Of a DNA stretch of 64,000 nt, positions 33,853-42,667 are shown piece by piece. The stretch is from JBBDWK01 sp040902885 (GTDB lineage Bacteria; Acidobacteriota; Terriglobia; Bryobacterales; Bryobacteraceae): contig JBBDWK010000092.1 in the NCBI GenBank assembly GCA_040902885.1, positions 1 to 64,000 of the forward strand, written 5' to 3'. The notes under the pieces are model-generated. The model did not search any database. It saw nothing but the letters and a program-made list of their open reading frames with translations, and was not told the DNA's origin. A program made the translations under genes and the position numbers. How positions within the stretch are numbered: the first letter of the stretch is position 1; every line of letters starts with the position of its first letter.

Positions 33853-35598
33853 TTATTTTAGCATCGCCGCCCGTTCCGAAACAAAGACGGGCTTGCCGTC
33901 CACCATGGTCAGATCCGCTTCGATGTCCTTGATCTCATCCACCGGGCAGGTCAGGTAATCCTTGGTAATCACGACCAGGTCCGCCAGTTTGCCGGGCTCG
34001 ATGGAGCCTTTGCTCCGCTCGTCGAAGGACAGCCACGCACTGTTGAGCGTCCACATGCGCAGGGCCTCCTCGCGCGTCACTGCCTGCTCGGGTTGGAGCA
34101 CCCCGCCGTCGGAGGTTTTCCGGGTGATCGCCATCCACATCCCGAAGAACGGATGGTAGGCGTTGATCGCATCGCGCGGATGGAAACGGATCATGTGATC
34201 CGAGCCGCCCGCTACCACAACGCCCGCATCGAACAGGCTCCGGAACGGCAGGAAGTGACGCATACGCGACGGCCCGAAAGCATCCTTGATCGCCTGCCCG
34301 TCAAAATGATGCCATGCGGGCTGGGAATCGAAAACCACGTTGAGCTTCCGCGCGCGGGCGATCGCCCTCTGGTCGGGGAAATTCACGTGTGTGATGGTGA
34401 ATCGCCGGTCGCGGATGGATGACTCTTTGTCCGTGGCTTCATAAGCGTCGAGCAGGACGTCCGTCGCGCCTCCGCCCGCCGTATGCGCCGTCATCTGCCA
34501 GCCCATTCGATTGGCGGCCTTGGCCATCTCGAAGATGTTCTCGCGCGGCACGGAGAGCACGCCGCGATAGTCCGGATCGCTGTAGCCGTAGATCGCGGTG
34601 TTCTCTCCGTATGGCTCGCGCAGATAGGCCGTGCCGATGAGAATGCCGCCGTCCGCGACAATCTTCAGCGATCCGACACGAAACCAGTCGTCGCCCAGGC
34701 CGGTGACGAACGGGATGCGCTCAATCTCCCACCGAACGTCCTCAGGCTTGCCCTGTCCGCTGATCCGGAACGTCACGTAGCTGCGGACCGTGAGCTCGTT
34801 ACGCCGGCGCAACTCCTGGTAGACGCGGAAGCCCTCGGCGCCCTGCCCGCGATCGATGGTGCTGGTGATGCCCACCTGGTTGTAACTTTTCTGCATGCTC
34901 TTCAGCGCTGTGAGCATGTCTGCATAAGTCGCGGGCTTTGAGGCGCGCAGCCTGGCCATCAGTTGGGATGCGCCGAGGATGAGGCCGGTCGGCTCGCCTT
35001 TCGCGTCCTTGATAATCTTTCCGTTGGCCGGTTGCGGGGTGTCACGCGTGATTCCCTGCTGCCTCAAAGCGGCGGAACTCAGGACCGATGCGTAGCCATT
35101 ATCCGTAAGCGCCACCCGGTCCCCAATGGCTTGATCCAATTCGTAACGGGTGGGGTAGCGGCGGTCGCTCAAGCGCGTGGAGTATACCTTCGGCACGAAG
35201 ATGGGCCGGTCGGGCGGCGTGGAGGCCGCCAGCTTCTTCATGTAAGCCTGCACTTCGGCGATGGAGTTCATCACCGGGATGGGGCCGTCTCTTTCGCTCA
35301 AAGCCGCACCTATGGGGTGCGTGTGGCTATCGATCAGGCCCGGCACCACTGTGCGCCCGCGAAGATCGATCTGCCGGGTCTGGGGTCCGGCCTTCGCGCG
35401 GACCTCGGCGTTGGAGCCGACGGCCAGGAAGCGGTTCCCTTCGATAGCCAGAGCCTCGGCCACGGGCTGTTGAGGCCACATGGTCACAATCTTGCCGTTG
35501 TAGTAAATGATGTCGGCGGCGCCACACGTCACTGCCGCGAAGAGAACGGCCGTGGCGGACATGCGCACCAAACGCACGAACATATTTAAGGTTTGCAT
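33853..35598 (-). CDS. Secreted amidohydrolase (YtcJ-like, amidohydrolase_3)
   Basis: About 581 aa. An N-terminal hydrophobic segment (VRMSATAVLFAAVTCGAA) precedes the metal-dependent hydrolase fold. GLIDSHTHP carries the HxH metal motif at the start of the barrel. Later His/Asp residues include ITHVNFPDQ and a GSDHMIRFHP segment. Amidohydrolase_3 proteins hydrolyse C-N bonds of unknown substrates. The start is uncertain: ATG codons at 35598 and 35583 both lead into the signal peptide, and the frame stays open to 35706, where it would overlap the next gene. Confidence 0.87.
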   Translation of the reverse strand: MQTLNMFVRLVRMSATAVLFAAVTCGAADIIYYNGKIVTMWPQQPVAEALAIEGNRFLAVGSNAEVRAKAGPQTRQIDLRGRTVVPGLIDSHTHPIGAALSERDGPIPVMNSIAEVQAYMKKLAASTPPDRPIFVPKVYSTRLSDRRYPTRYELDQAIGDRVALTDNGYASVLSSAALRQQGITRDTPQPANGKIIKDAKGEPTGLILGASQLMARLRASKPATYADMLTALKSMQKSYNQVGITSTIDRGQGAEGFRVYQELRRRNELTVRSYVTFRISGQGKPEDVRWEIERIPFVTGLGDDWFRVGSLKIVADGGILIGTAYLREPYGENTAIYGYSDPDYRGVLSVPRENIFEMAKAANRMGWQMTAHTAGGGATDVLLDAYEATDKESSIRDRRFTITHVNFPDQRAIARARKLNVVFDSQPAWHHFDGQAIKDAFGPSRMRHFLPFRSLFDAGVVVAGGSDHMIRFHPRDAINAYHPFFGMWMAITRKTSDGGVLQPEQAVTREEALRMWTLNSAWLSFDERSKGSIEPGKLADLVVITKDYLTCPVDEIKDIEADLTMVDGKPVFVSERAAMLK

Positions 35599-35626
35599 GT
35601 TATATGAAAAGTGACGCCGGTTGGCG

Positions 35627-35959
35627 TCATCGGCGCTGCCTGACCCGCACCGGCTGCCCTTCGGAAGGAAGCGGAGAGCCTTGCCCGGTCTGGCACAGGA
35701 ATTCAAACAGGAGCGTCATTTTGTACGCGCCATCTTTGGGCGACGAGGAGTTGCGCGCCTTCTCGAACTGTTCGACGCCTTCCGCCAGCCGAAGGCGGGT
35801 GCAGCCGGAAAACGAAGACGCTTCCAGAATGCAGGCGCCCAGGAACTCAGCGATGTACTGCAATTCATCGATAGAGAGGCCGGAAAGAAACCGCCGCGAC
35901 TTCCTTCGATTGGGTTCCTCCACAGCTCCACAAAGAGCGTTGAGAAGAATGGCTTTCAT
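35627..35959 (-). CDS. Hypothetical protein
   Basis: 110 aa, function not recognised. It starts MKAILLNALCGAVEEP and includes FLSGLSIDELQYIAEFLGACILE, a well-formed amphipathic helix pair, then a Gly/Pro/Arg-rich tail. No signal peptide or membrane helix. It lies 28 bp upstream of the amidohydrolase in the same orientation. The coding call rests on helix-forming composition and placement in an otherwise empty interval; the opposite strand also has open frames there. Confidence 0.55.
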   Translation of the reverse strand: MKAILLNALCGAVEEPNRRKSRRFLSGLSIDELQYIAEFLGACILEASSFSGCTRLRLAEGVEQFEKARNSSSPKDGAYKMTLLFEFLCQTGQGSPLPSEGQPVRVRQRR

Positions 35960-36051
35960 CGGAATGGATGGCGGCACTGGTTGGAATCCTCTTTACACTG
36001 TGGCTGTATTATGCCGAAAAAATGGAAAGGCCGCAAGCGCGGGCCATGGCC

Positions 36052-37320
36052 CTACTGGCCGGGCTTGCCGAGGGGAAATGCGCGCATTTCTCCAGTGGGA
36101 ATTTCCATACGTTCTTCGGTTCGCCAAAAACTGGGACCGGGTGCGTACCCGCGATCCAGAAAGAAGACCTTCGCCACGCCATCGATGCGGCACGTGCCCG
36201 CCACTTCCTTGGGGTTAGGGTTCAGGCATTCGAAGCCAAGCTCCTGAAGATCCTCCACGGCACTCCCAGGCGGCAATTCGACTGTTGTGCGCACCCAGCC
36301 GTCCCTTGAGATAGCGTAATCGGCACCGCCCAGATGCGAGCTGTGCCATACCTTCCCTTTCCCCGTCCGCACCCATACTGCCATCGCCGAGTGCCGGTTA
36401 CTGAGCAAGGCATCGACGTACAGGTAATGGCGCGGGTCGCCGATCTTCTGGCCGTCGACGGCGCCGAAGGGGCGTACCTTGTTCTCGCGCTCGAGTTCCT
36501 GCGCCATCACGCGCCAGGTCACCGGATGCTCGTCCATCACGTGTTCGCGCGAATGCCGGCTCAAATCAACCTCGACCGGAGCCAGGTGATAACGAACGGG
36601 CGACTCCCCCTCGGCCGACACCATGTTGTTTTGCGTCGAGGGAATCAGCAGCGGATGTAGTCCTTCGCGGCGGCCTTCGAAGGCGACCTCCTTGTGGTCG
36701 CGCGACTGAATAGTCGCGCCGCCTTTCTCGTCCAGCCAGACCTTATAGATGTACTCGATATCCGTGGTCCGTCCCCAGCGGGCCATCAGCGCACGGGTGG
36801 ATGTGCCGCCGTCTTCGTTCGAAAAGACGACCGTGTACTGCAACAGCGGCCGGTTGTCTTCCATGAGGCGCTCGCAGTAGAGGAGCAGGGGAATGTCGCT
36901 GAAGCCGCCTACCGTGTTGGCCCGGGCGAAAAGGATGGGGCTGTGGGCGACCACATCGTATTCGGCGGAGCTTCGCGGCACGTCGCGAAAGCGGGCGGCA
37001 TGAACCGCGAAGCTGGAACCGGCGGCGGAGTGTTTCGCGCCACGGGTCACCTCGAGCCGGTGGTCCCCCGCCGCAAGCATTCCGAGCCCGACGGAATATG
37101 TGTGACGGGACTCGCCGGCGAAGAGCATGACGTGGCGGCTCGGACGGCCGTCGACGGAAAGCAGCGCCATCGCGGCTTCGTGCCCCGGCTTGCTCCACAA
37201 TGAGCCCGGCGAGGACATCTCGAGATTCACGATCGCTTCGGCCGGCTGGGGGAGGCGAAACGAGAAGGTCTCGGCGTGCGCCATTCCGGCGAGCGCAAAC
37301 AGGAGAACAGGCAAGCGCAT
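36052..37320 (-). CDS. Secreted protein of unknown function
   Basis: 422 aa with a clear signal peptide (LPVLLFALAGMAHA). The mature part is rich in beta-strand-like segments and contains about 25 charged His-rich stretches such as FRLPQP, HVMLFAGESRHTYS and DEHPVTWRVMAQELE. No catalytic motif was recognised. Overall character resembles periplasmic carbohydrate-active or binding proteins, but there is not enough to name a family. It follows the SDR gene by 8 bp on the same strand, so they may be co-transcribed. Confidence 0.75.
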   Translation of the reverse strand: MRLPVLLFALAGMAHAETFSFRLPQPAEAIVNLEMSSPGSLWSKPGHEAAMALLSVDGRPSRHVMLFAGESRHTYSVGLGMLAAGDHRLEVTRGAKHSAAGSSFAVHAARFRDVPRSSAEYDVVAHSPILFARANTVGGFSDIPLLLYCERLMEDNRPLLQYTVVFSNEDGGTSTRALMARWGRTTDIEYIYKVWLDEKGGATIQSRDHKEVAFEGRREGLHPLLIPSTQNNMVSAEGESPVRYHLAPVEVDLSRHSREHVMDEHPVTWRVMAQELERENKVRPFGAVDGQKIGDPRHYLYVDALLSNRHSAMAVWVRTGKGKVWHSSHLGGADYAISRDGWVRTTVELPPGSAVEDLQELGFECLNPNPKEVAGTCRIDGVAKVFFLDRGYAPGPSFWRTEERMEIPTGEMRAFPLGKPGQ

Positions 37321-37328
37321 GCCGTCCC

Positions 37329-38156
37329 TCAGGAGCGCAAGCCGCCCGAACAGATCAGGACTTCACCCGAGACGTAATCGGAAAGTGGAGAGCAGAAGAA
37401 GAGAACTGCGCCGGCGGCCTCTTGCGGCGTACCCGGGCGGCCGAGCGGGCATGCGGCCCGGACGGCTTCGAGCGCCTTCGGCTGCACGCCCACGGCAATC
37501 TTGCGGCCCTGCACTTCGATCACGGCGGCCCCGCTGAGCGGCTGTGTCAGACGCGTTTCAACGATCCCGAATCCGACGCAGTTGACATTCACGTTATAGC
37601 GCCCCCACTCCTTGGCCAGCGTCTTGGTAAGGCCGATCACCCCGGCTTTGCCCGACGAATATCCCGACTGCCCTGCGTTGCCATCGGTTCCGGAAACGGA
37701 CGTAATATTGACCACCTTCCGCATCACACGGCGGCCTTCGGCGGCCTCGCGCTTGGCAGTCTCGCGAATCCATCCCGAAGCGGCGCGAAGCATGCGGAAC
37801 GGCGCCTTGAGATGGATATCGAGCATGGCCTGAAACTGCTCGTCGCCGGTCTTCTGGATGACGTTGTCCCAGGTGTAGCCGGCGTTGTTGACGATGATAT
37901 CGATGGCGCCGAACTGAGCGAGGGCGGCATCGACGAGCTGCTGGGGGAACTCTGGCTGCGTGACATCGCCTGGGAGGGAAGCGGCGCGCCCGCCAGCGGC
38001 CTGGATGGCGCCCGCGGTTTCGGCGGCAGGGCCGGAGTCCAGGTCGTTGACCATGACGGCGGCCCCCCACGCGGCAAGCTCCTCGGCAATCGCGCGGCCG
38101 ATACCACGGCCCGCGCCGGTTACTATGGCAACTTTCGATTCAAGACGGAACGGCAT
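37329..38156 (-). CDS. Short-chain dehydrogenase/reductase (FabG-like)
   Basis: 275-aa NAD(P)-dependent oxidoreductase. It shows the glycine motif TGAGRGIGRA, the NNAG strand, and the catalytic Ser-Tyr-Lys set in ITSVSGTDGNAGQSGYSSGK (YxxxK). Length and motifs fit a 3-ketoacyl reductase or a related sugar/steroid dehydrogenase; no fatty-acid synthesis genes are adjacent. The ATG at 38154-38156 begins directly before the Rossmann strand; an open frame runs to 38291 but is not supported. Confidence 0.92.
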   Translation of the reverse strand: MPFRLESKVAIVTGAGRGIGRAIAEELAAWGAAVMVNDLDSGPAAETAGAIQAAGGRAASLPGDVTQPEFPQQLVDAALAQFGAIDIIVNNAGYTWDNVIQKTGDEQFQAMLDIHLKAPFRMLRAASGWIRETAKREAAEGRRVMRKVVNITSVSGTDGNAGQSGYSSGKAGVIGLTKTLAKEWGRYNVNVNCVGFGIVETRLTQPLSGAAVIEVQGRKIAVGVQPKALEAVRAACPLGRPGTPQEAAGAVLFFCSPLSDYVSGEVLICSGGLRS

Positions 38157-38229
38157 GCCTTTCCGCACGATAACATGCCGGGATGGCGGGAAAGTCGATG
38201 ACGATTTCACTGACCGCGTTCGATGCCGA

Positions 38230-39078
38230 TCACGACTTATGTTGATGGGCGTGAACTTCGCGCTCCAGTTCTTCAGCGAACAGTTCGGCATCGCTTTCGC
38301 GGACGAACTCCTTCTGGCCGGGCATCTTGTTCAAAATGTTCTGAGCCTTCACGAAGGTGCTCTGAAGCAGGTTGTCCTGCGGTTCCCCCAACAACAAGTG
38401 GATCTTGAAGCGTTCGCTGCTGTCGTTTAGACTGGCTGCCCGGCCCACCCAACGGTTTGCCTTGTCCAGAATCGAACCCGCATCTACCATATCGAACGAA
38501 ACGGGTTCGTAGACGTGCCAGATTTCGTTCTTCCATGCCCGCTGGAATTCATAGTCATAGCTCGGCGCCACGATGCGCTTGGGGGAAAGGTGCGGCGTAA
38601 CGTGCCTCTTCTCCAACGGCTCCCTGAAAACCCGCCAGACATCCTCATTGTCTCGTCGAGTATCGCCGGGCCGGGCGGCGTAGCGCTCGACGTACCGATC
38701 AAACAGTTCGGCCAACGTTTTATCCAGATCGGAAGAAAGCCCGACGCCCGCCGGACTGGAGAACTGAACCGAACTATCGTCCGGCGGCAGAACTCTGGCA
38801 AGAAGTTGCTCAATTGCCCGGCCCGGTTCAAACGGAAGCTCCCCCGGTAGGGTTTCGCCGACCGCGTTCACTTGTTCTTGAATATACCGCGTCAGTTGCC
38901 GGAACCGGTTGCCGTCAATCCTGGTGAACAGCTGCGTGATACGCGCGTAATGCGTGGTGCAGATGGCACGGAGGAACCGGGCTTCGTGAGAGTACACGGC
39001 CACACCGATGTTGACAAATTCCTGTGTCACAGGATCGTGGATGTACCGCAAAATACTGAAACTGTACGGCGTTCTCAT
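38230..39078 (-). CDS. DUF3037 domain protein paired with HipA-like kinase
   Basis: 282 aa, DUF3037 family. It begins MRTPYSFSILRYIHDPVTQEFVNIGVAVYS-like (first part shown: RYIHDPVTQEFVNIGV), the family's characteristic N-terminal strand. The C-terminal part is helical and charged, ending in HAHQHKS. Function unknown. A strong GGAGG site precedes the ATG at 39076-39078, which overlaps the stop of the upstream kinase gene by 4 bp. The pairing recurs in other bacteria (from memory), suggesting a conserved two-protein module. Confidence 0.82.
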   Translation of the reverse strand: MRTPYSFSILRYIHDPVTQEFVNIGVAVYSHEARFLRAICTTHYARITQLFTRIDGNRFRQLTRYIQEQVNAVGETLPGELPFEPGRAIEQLLARVLPPDDSSVQFSSPAGVGLSSDLDKTLAELFDRYVERYAARPGDTRRDNEDVWRVFREPLEKRHVTPHLSPKRIVAPSYDYEFQRAWKNEIWHVYEPVSFDMVDAGSILDKANRWVGRAASLNDSSERFKIHLLLGEPQDNLLQSTFVKAQNILNKMPGQKEFVRESDAELFAEELEREVHAHQHKS

Positions 39079-39860
39079 GCAAGCCTCCTTCGTATCTCTT
39101 CGGCGAACTGCGACGACCGTCCGGCCACCGTGCACAGGTGGCGCTCAATCTTCGACAAGCTACCATTCTTCCACTCGGGCGGAACATCCGCCACGATCCG
39201 CGGCAGCACGATATCCGGCAAAGCCGCAAGTGACGCCGTGAACGCCGCCAGGTCAACTTCCTTCGACTTTAGGCGTTTGAAGAAGACGTGATCGGCCAAG
39301 TAGCGGTGACCGCCCAACAGCCACGGCGATTCTGCCGGAAGGATGTCTTCCACAAAAGAGAATGCTAGTTCGTGATCGAAGACAACGATCTGGTCGCCCC
39401 GGCTAAACAGGTTTGGATTGTTGAATCGGCGATCCGGGTTTTGAATCAACGCGTCAAACGCGAAGATGGAAACCGCCGTTTGCCACATCGCATCAGGGAT
39501 AGCTCTATCCACCGGCCATGTGGTCACATCGCTCAACTGCCTCGATCCGAAGTTCAGACCAATGCTCTTCTTCATGCGATCAGCCTTCGCTGGGTGCATG
39601 GCAGCGACCAAGCCAGCGAAGGCTTCGTCGGTGGACACGAAGGCGGGCGGCGGCACGGCAATACCGAAGTAACTAGCGATTTGGGACGCAACCAACTCGC
39701 AAACCAACGCCGCCGGCCCACGTTCCATCCCTCCGCGCAACTTCACGACAAACTCACCGGCGTGCTGTCCCGCCTGATCGTCGCAGCCACACAGCGCCGG
39801 GGAACTCCGACCTGCGCCCATGAAGCGATGGAACTGTACGGCCTGAACGGTTTGGATCAT
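39075..39860 (-). CDS. HipA-like kinase-fold protein
   Basis: 261 aa. HipA/PI3K-type kinase fold: the nucleotide-binding Lys lies in EFVVKLRGG, the catalytic-loop segment is NPDRRFNNPNLF (Asp and Asn), and a metal-binding Asp is in VVFDHELAF. HipA toxins phosphorylate glutamyl-tRNA synthetase, but this short stand-alone form lacks the HipA N-terminal domain. It is followed by DUF3037 rather than a HipB-type DNA-binding partner. The ATG at 39858-39860 follows an AGGAA site; the frame stays open far upstream without supporting homology. Confidence 0.78.
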   Translation of the reverse strand: MIQTVQAVQFHRFMGAGRSSPALCGCDDQAGQHAGEFVVKLRGGMERGPAALVCELVASQIASYFGIAVPPPAFVSTDEAFAGLVAAMHPAKADRMKKSIGLNFGSRQLSDVTTWPVDRAIPDAMWQTAVSIFAFDALIQNPDRRFNNPNLFSRGDQIVVFDHELAFSFVEDILPAESPWLLGGHRYLADHVFFKRLKSKEVDLAAFTASLAALPDIVLPRIVADVPPEWKNGSLSKIERHLCTVAGRSSQFAEEIRRRLA

Positions 39861-40048
39861 GGATTCCTGCCGCGACACGAACACGGCTTTCTGTTTTGTG
39901 AACTTCCAGTGTCCCAGAATGCGCGCCTGAAAATCGATCCGTCCGCATGTTAAATAAACAAGGGGATGACCGAGAGGCACGTCTATTGTCCCGAACCGAT
40001 TGCGAAAATGGAGCCGCCGAATCGTACGAACCTCTTGGAGAGCAAAGA

Positions 40049-40175
40049 ATGAAGGTCCGCTATTCGGCAGACAATGACCTGCGCAACGCAATCGTTCGAG
40101 GTGCCGTTCGCCAGGAGCCGGAGGTGGATTTGCGAAGCGCGCAGTCTGCACGCCTGGACGGCGTGCCGATTCAGA
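40049..40175 (+). pseudogene. Truncated DUF5615-type PIN-like toxin fragment
   Basis: The frame from ATG 40049 gives MKVRYSADNDLRNAIVRG and QEPEVDLRSAQSARLDGVP, the N-terminal third of DUF5615 (Mut7-C-like PIN) proteins. The next family residues (D-x-x-V-L) appear only in another frame as DSDVL, so a frameshift follows. After that, similarity ends and the catalytic half is missing. No DUF433-type partner is upstream. Remnant of a lost toxin gene. Confidence 0.55.
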
Positions 40176-40347
40176 TGTGTTATTGCCCAGTTTTGTGGGA
40201 CATTTTCGTACGCCCCACGTGGAAAAACAAGAACAGCGATGAAACTTTGTGACCAGCTGGAGCGGCGCGGGACACTCCGGATCCATCAGTGGCTAGAGCC
40301 GGTCAGCGAACGCAGCGGGGGCTCACTTGCGATATCTGCTGACGCGA

Positions 40348-40365
40348 GCCGGCCTGACGGCCGGC
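40348..40365. repeat. 7-bp hairpin
   Basis: GCCGGCC (40348-40354) pairs with GGCCGGC (40359-40365) around TGAC. It lies about 100 bp beyond the 3' end of the DUF3455 gene. It has no T-tract, so termination is uncertain. Confidence 0.4.
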
Positions 40366-40464
40366 CGCGGATCGGTCAGCGAACGGACGTGTGGGTGACT
40401 GGACGTTGTTTCACCCCGGCAATGCAGAATGATTCTCGATTAGCTATTGGCCTCCCGCGATCGT

Positions 40465-41088
40465 TCAGTTCTTCCGGCTTGCTTTGTAGAAGACATAGTT
40501 GGCAGTGTATGGCACAAACACTGTGTCGCCGACGTTCCTTGCTTCGCTACATCCGGTTGATGGCATGACGCCTCCGGTAGTATCAACCCGCTGGAGGAAC
40601 GTGGCCGGAGTGAGAATAGCCCCACCCGTCGGACCTTTCCGCGATCCCACCGCTTGAAGCAGCAACCATGGAATCGCACCCGGAGCGACAAACGCCGGAT
40701 CGGTTGATGAGGCGATTGCTTTGGCCCACACCGTGCTCGTGTCGAGGGAGCTCTGCCAAGCCGCTCGATGCGTGCCGCCCTCCGACGGATTGGCGCTTAG
40801 ATAGTGGGTTGTGATTTGCTGGCGGATCTCCCCGTTAAACCATTTGAAGGTGAGGAACAGGGTGGCCTGCGGGCCGATGAACCTCCAGGAGTAGCCGGAA
40901 GTTGAGGCGATACAGATATAGTTCTGCGTACCTTCCGCGTAACCCTTGAGAAAGGCAGTGTTCCCTGCCGGTACCTGAATGGCAGATGGCACGTTTGGCG
41001 CCGGCAGCTCCCCAAACTGATTCTGAGCCATCGCTGGGACGATGGCGATCATGCTGGCCGTGACCAGGTTGCGCAAGTAATTAGTCAT
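40465..41088 (-). CDS. DUF3455 domain secreted protein
   Basis: 207 aa. Signal peptide (NLVTASMIAIVPAMAQ) then a DUF3455-type domain: VPAGNTAFLKGYAEGTQNYIC, then GPQATLF, HYLSANPSEGGTHRAAW and a late FVPYTANYVFYK. Two or three Cys residues may form disulfides. Function unknown; the family is common in soil bacteria. The ATG at 41086-41088 follows AGGAGA. The open frame runs to 41481 on paper, but that part lies under the divergent gene. It shares a palindromic leader with the haloperoxidase-like gene. Confidence 0.83.
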   Translation of the reverse strand: MTNYLRNLVTASMIAIVPAMAQNQFGELPAPNVPSAIQVPAGNTAFLKGYAEGTQNYICIASTSGYSWRFIGPQATLFLTFKWFNGEIRQQITTHYLSANPSEGGTHRAAWQSSLDTSTVWAKAIASSTDPAFVAPGAIPWLLLQAVGSRKGPTGGAILTPATFLQRVDTTGGVMPSTGCSEARNVGDTVFVPYTANYVFYKASRKN

Positions 41089-41100
41089 AACGTTCTCCTT

Positions 41101-41241
41101 TCGCGGCCTCGGCCGCTTCCACCGAGTAAGGCGTGCTTTCCTTCCGAAACTGCTAAGTCGCACTCCAGCAAATGCCCGAGGGCGGTTAGCAGTTCCCGCC
41201 TGGGATCGCGCCTTACCGGATGAACGCGGCTGAGGCCGCGA
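41101..41241. promoter_or_regulatory. 141-nt imperfect palindrome between divergent genes
   Basis: The outer arms 41101-41133 and 41209-41241 match at 27 of 33 positions as inverted copies. Inner arms AACTGCTAA (41148-41156) and TTAGCAGTT (41186-41194) match perfectly, with the same 14-bp gap from the CGCCTT/AAGGCG element on each side. All arms share a centre at 41171. Each arm contains its own GCGGC...GCCGC hairpin (41103-41116 and 41226-41239) immediately before the ribosome-binding site of DUF3455 (left) and of the haloperoxidase-like gene (right). Confidence 0.75.
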
Positions 41242-41255
41242 CAAGGAGACCAACC

Positions 41256-42623
41256 ATGAGTGGATCGAAACAACTGCCGGTCTGGACCGTGTTGGGCCTG
41301 ACCCTATGCGCATGCAACGCTGCAATGGCCCAATCCGGGACAATTGAGCCAAGCGCAGGCAACTGGAAGACGTTCGCGATTTCATCGGCCAAAGACTTCC
41401 GGGTGCCTCCCCCTCCCGATGAAGCGGCGACGCGGCACGAGATCGCCTGGCTAAAGGCAGTCTCGTCCGAAACGGATCCACGGATCGCGGAGCAAGTCCG
41501 GTTCTGGGATGCCGGCGCCCCCGCCTACCGCTGGATCGATCTCCTGGTCAACCGCCAAACGGGCGGCCAGCCGCTGACAGCTTTCCCGCACCGAGTATTC
41601 ACCTACGTCGCTATGGCCATGCATGACGCTACGGTTGCCGCCTGGGAATCGAAGTACTTCTACAACCGGCCCAGGCCCAGCGAAGTGGATGGCACTCTGC
41701 GTCCTCGCCTGGCCGTGCCCAACAGCCCTTCGTATCCGTCTGAACACGCTGCTGCCGCGGGCGCCGCCGCGGCAGTGCTCGCGGCGCTATTGCCGTCGGA
41801 GGCGACAGCCTTCCAGAGATTGGCCGAGGAAGCCGCGCGCTCCCGGCTCTACGCCGGATTGCAGTATCCTAGCGACTACTTCGCAGGCCTCGAACTCGGC
41901 CGCAGGGTGGCGGAGAAGGTCCTGGAACGCGCTCGGATCGATGGGTCCGATGCCATTCGGACAGGCGCCGTTCCGACCGGCCCCTGCACGTGGACGGGAA
42001 CCAACCCGGGCAACGCGACGATGCCGAACTGGCGGCCGATTCTTCTCAGCTCGCCCAGCGAGTTCCGCTCCGCGCCTCCCCCAGGTTGCGAGTCCGCGGT
42101 TGTCCGCGCGGAGACCGATGCTGTCAAGAACTTTCCACGCAACTTTGCTACCAACTGAAAAGCGTTTTACTACCAGACGGCAGGAGGCAGCTTCACGGAT
42201 TTCCATGTGCTTCTCAGCCGACTCTTGTTCGAGGACCATCTCGATCAGAACCCCCCGCGCGCAGCCCGCGCCTATGCATTGCTGGCGGCTATCCTTTACG
42301 ACACGTGGATTGCAAGCAACGATTCGAAATACGCTTATTGGTACCTGCGTCCCCATCAGTTGGACTCCGGCATCACGCCGCTGTTCCCCGTGCCCAACTT
42401 TCCTTCGTATCCCTCCAACCATTCGGCGCTCTCCACCGCCCGGACGGAACTGCTGGCGTACCTGTTCCCGGATCGCAAGGATTCCTTGCAAGCTTTGGGA
42501 AAGGAAGCGGGCAACTCGCGCATCTGGGCGGGCATTCACTATGAAATGGACGATCAAGCGGGCGTGGCTATGGGCAAAGCCGTGGCCCAGAAATTCATCG
42601 CCTGGGCGGAAGGGGACCGTTAG
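41256..42623 (+). pseudogene. Vanadium-haloperoxidase/PAP2-like protein interrupted by in-frame TGA at 42156-42158
   Basis: The signal peptide and N-module (NRPRPSEVD, then SPSYPSEHAAAAGA) read 300 codons to TGA. The same frame then continues as KAFYYQTAGGSFTDFHVLL and the C-module (YWYLRPHQLD, FPSYPSNHSA, SRIWAGIHYEMD), 455 positions in all. Acidobacterial homologues normally form one two-module polypeptide of this length, so the TGA is most simply a nonsense change, such as CGA to TGA. No SECIS-like hairpin follows, so selenocysteine is unlikely. Translation could resume at GTG 42207, giving a 138-aa C-module. The ATG at 41256 follows AAGGAGA. Confidence 0.75.
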
Positions 42624-42667
42624 AGCAGATGGTGTCCGGATCGTAGCCGGTCGCCGAGAGCCATGTC

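Larger units (their letters stand above)
39861..40464. other. Intergenic region, mostly non-coding
   Basis: About 600 bp between the HipA-like gene and the DUF3455 gene. It contains a decayed DUF5615 fragment (40049-40175), a 13-bp direct repeat CGGTCAGCGAACG at 40300-40312 and 40373-40385, and a 7-bp hairpin at 40348-40365. A segment near 40200 (CCAGTTTTGTGGGACA) resembles an insertion-sequence end, but no transposase is visible. Nothing else is supported. Confidence 0.6.

Noticed and set aside
35968..37300. Plus-strand open frames under the secreted protein and hypothetical gene
   Set aside because: Low-complexity Arg/Pro/Ala composition typical of shadows in high-GC DNA; the minus-strand gene has a signal peptide.
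40253..40464. A small gene or intact mobile element in this gap
   Set aside because: No frame with a plausible start, ribosome-binding site or known motif; only short repeats and a hairpin.
42150..42210. Second selenocysteine codon at TGA 42156-42158
   Set aside because: No SECIS-like hairpin with a GGT-type apical loop follows at the expected distance, and vanadium haloperoxidase-like proteins are not known to use Sec. A nonsense change is simpler.
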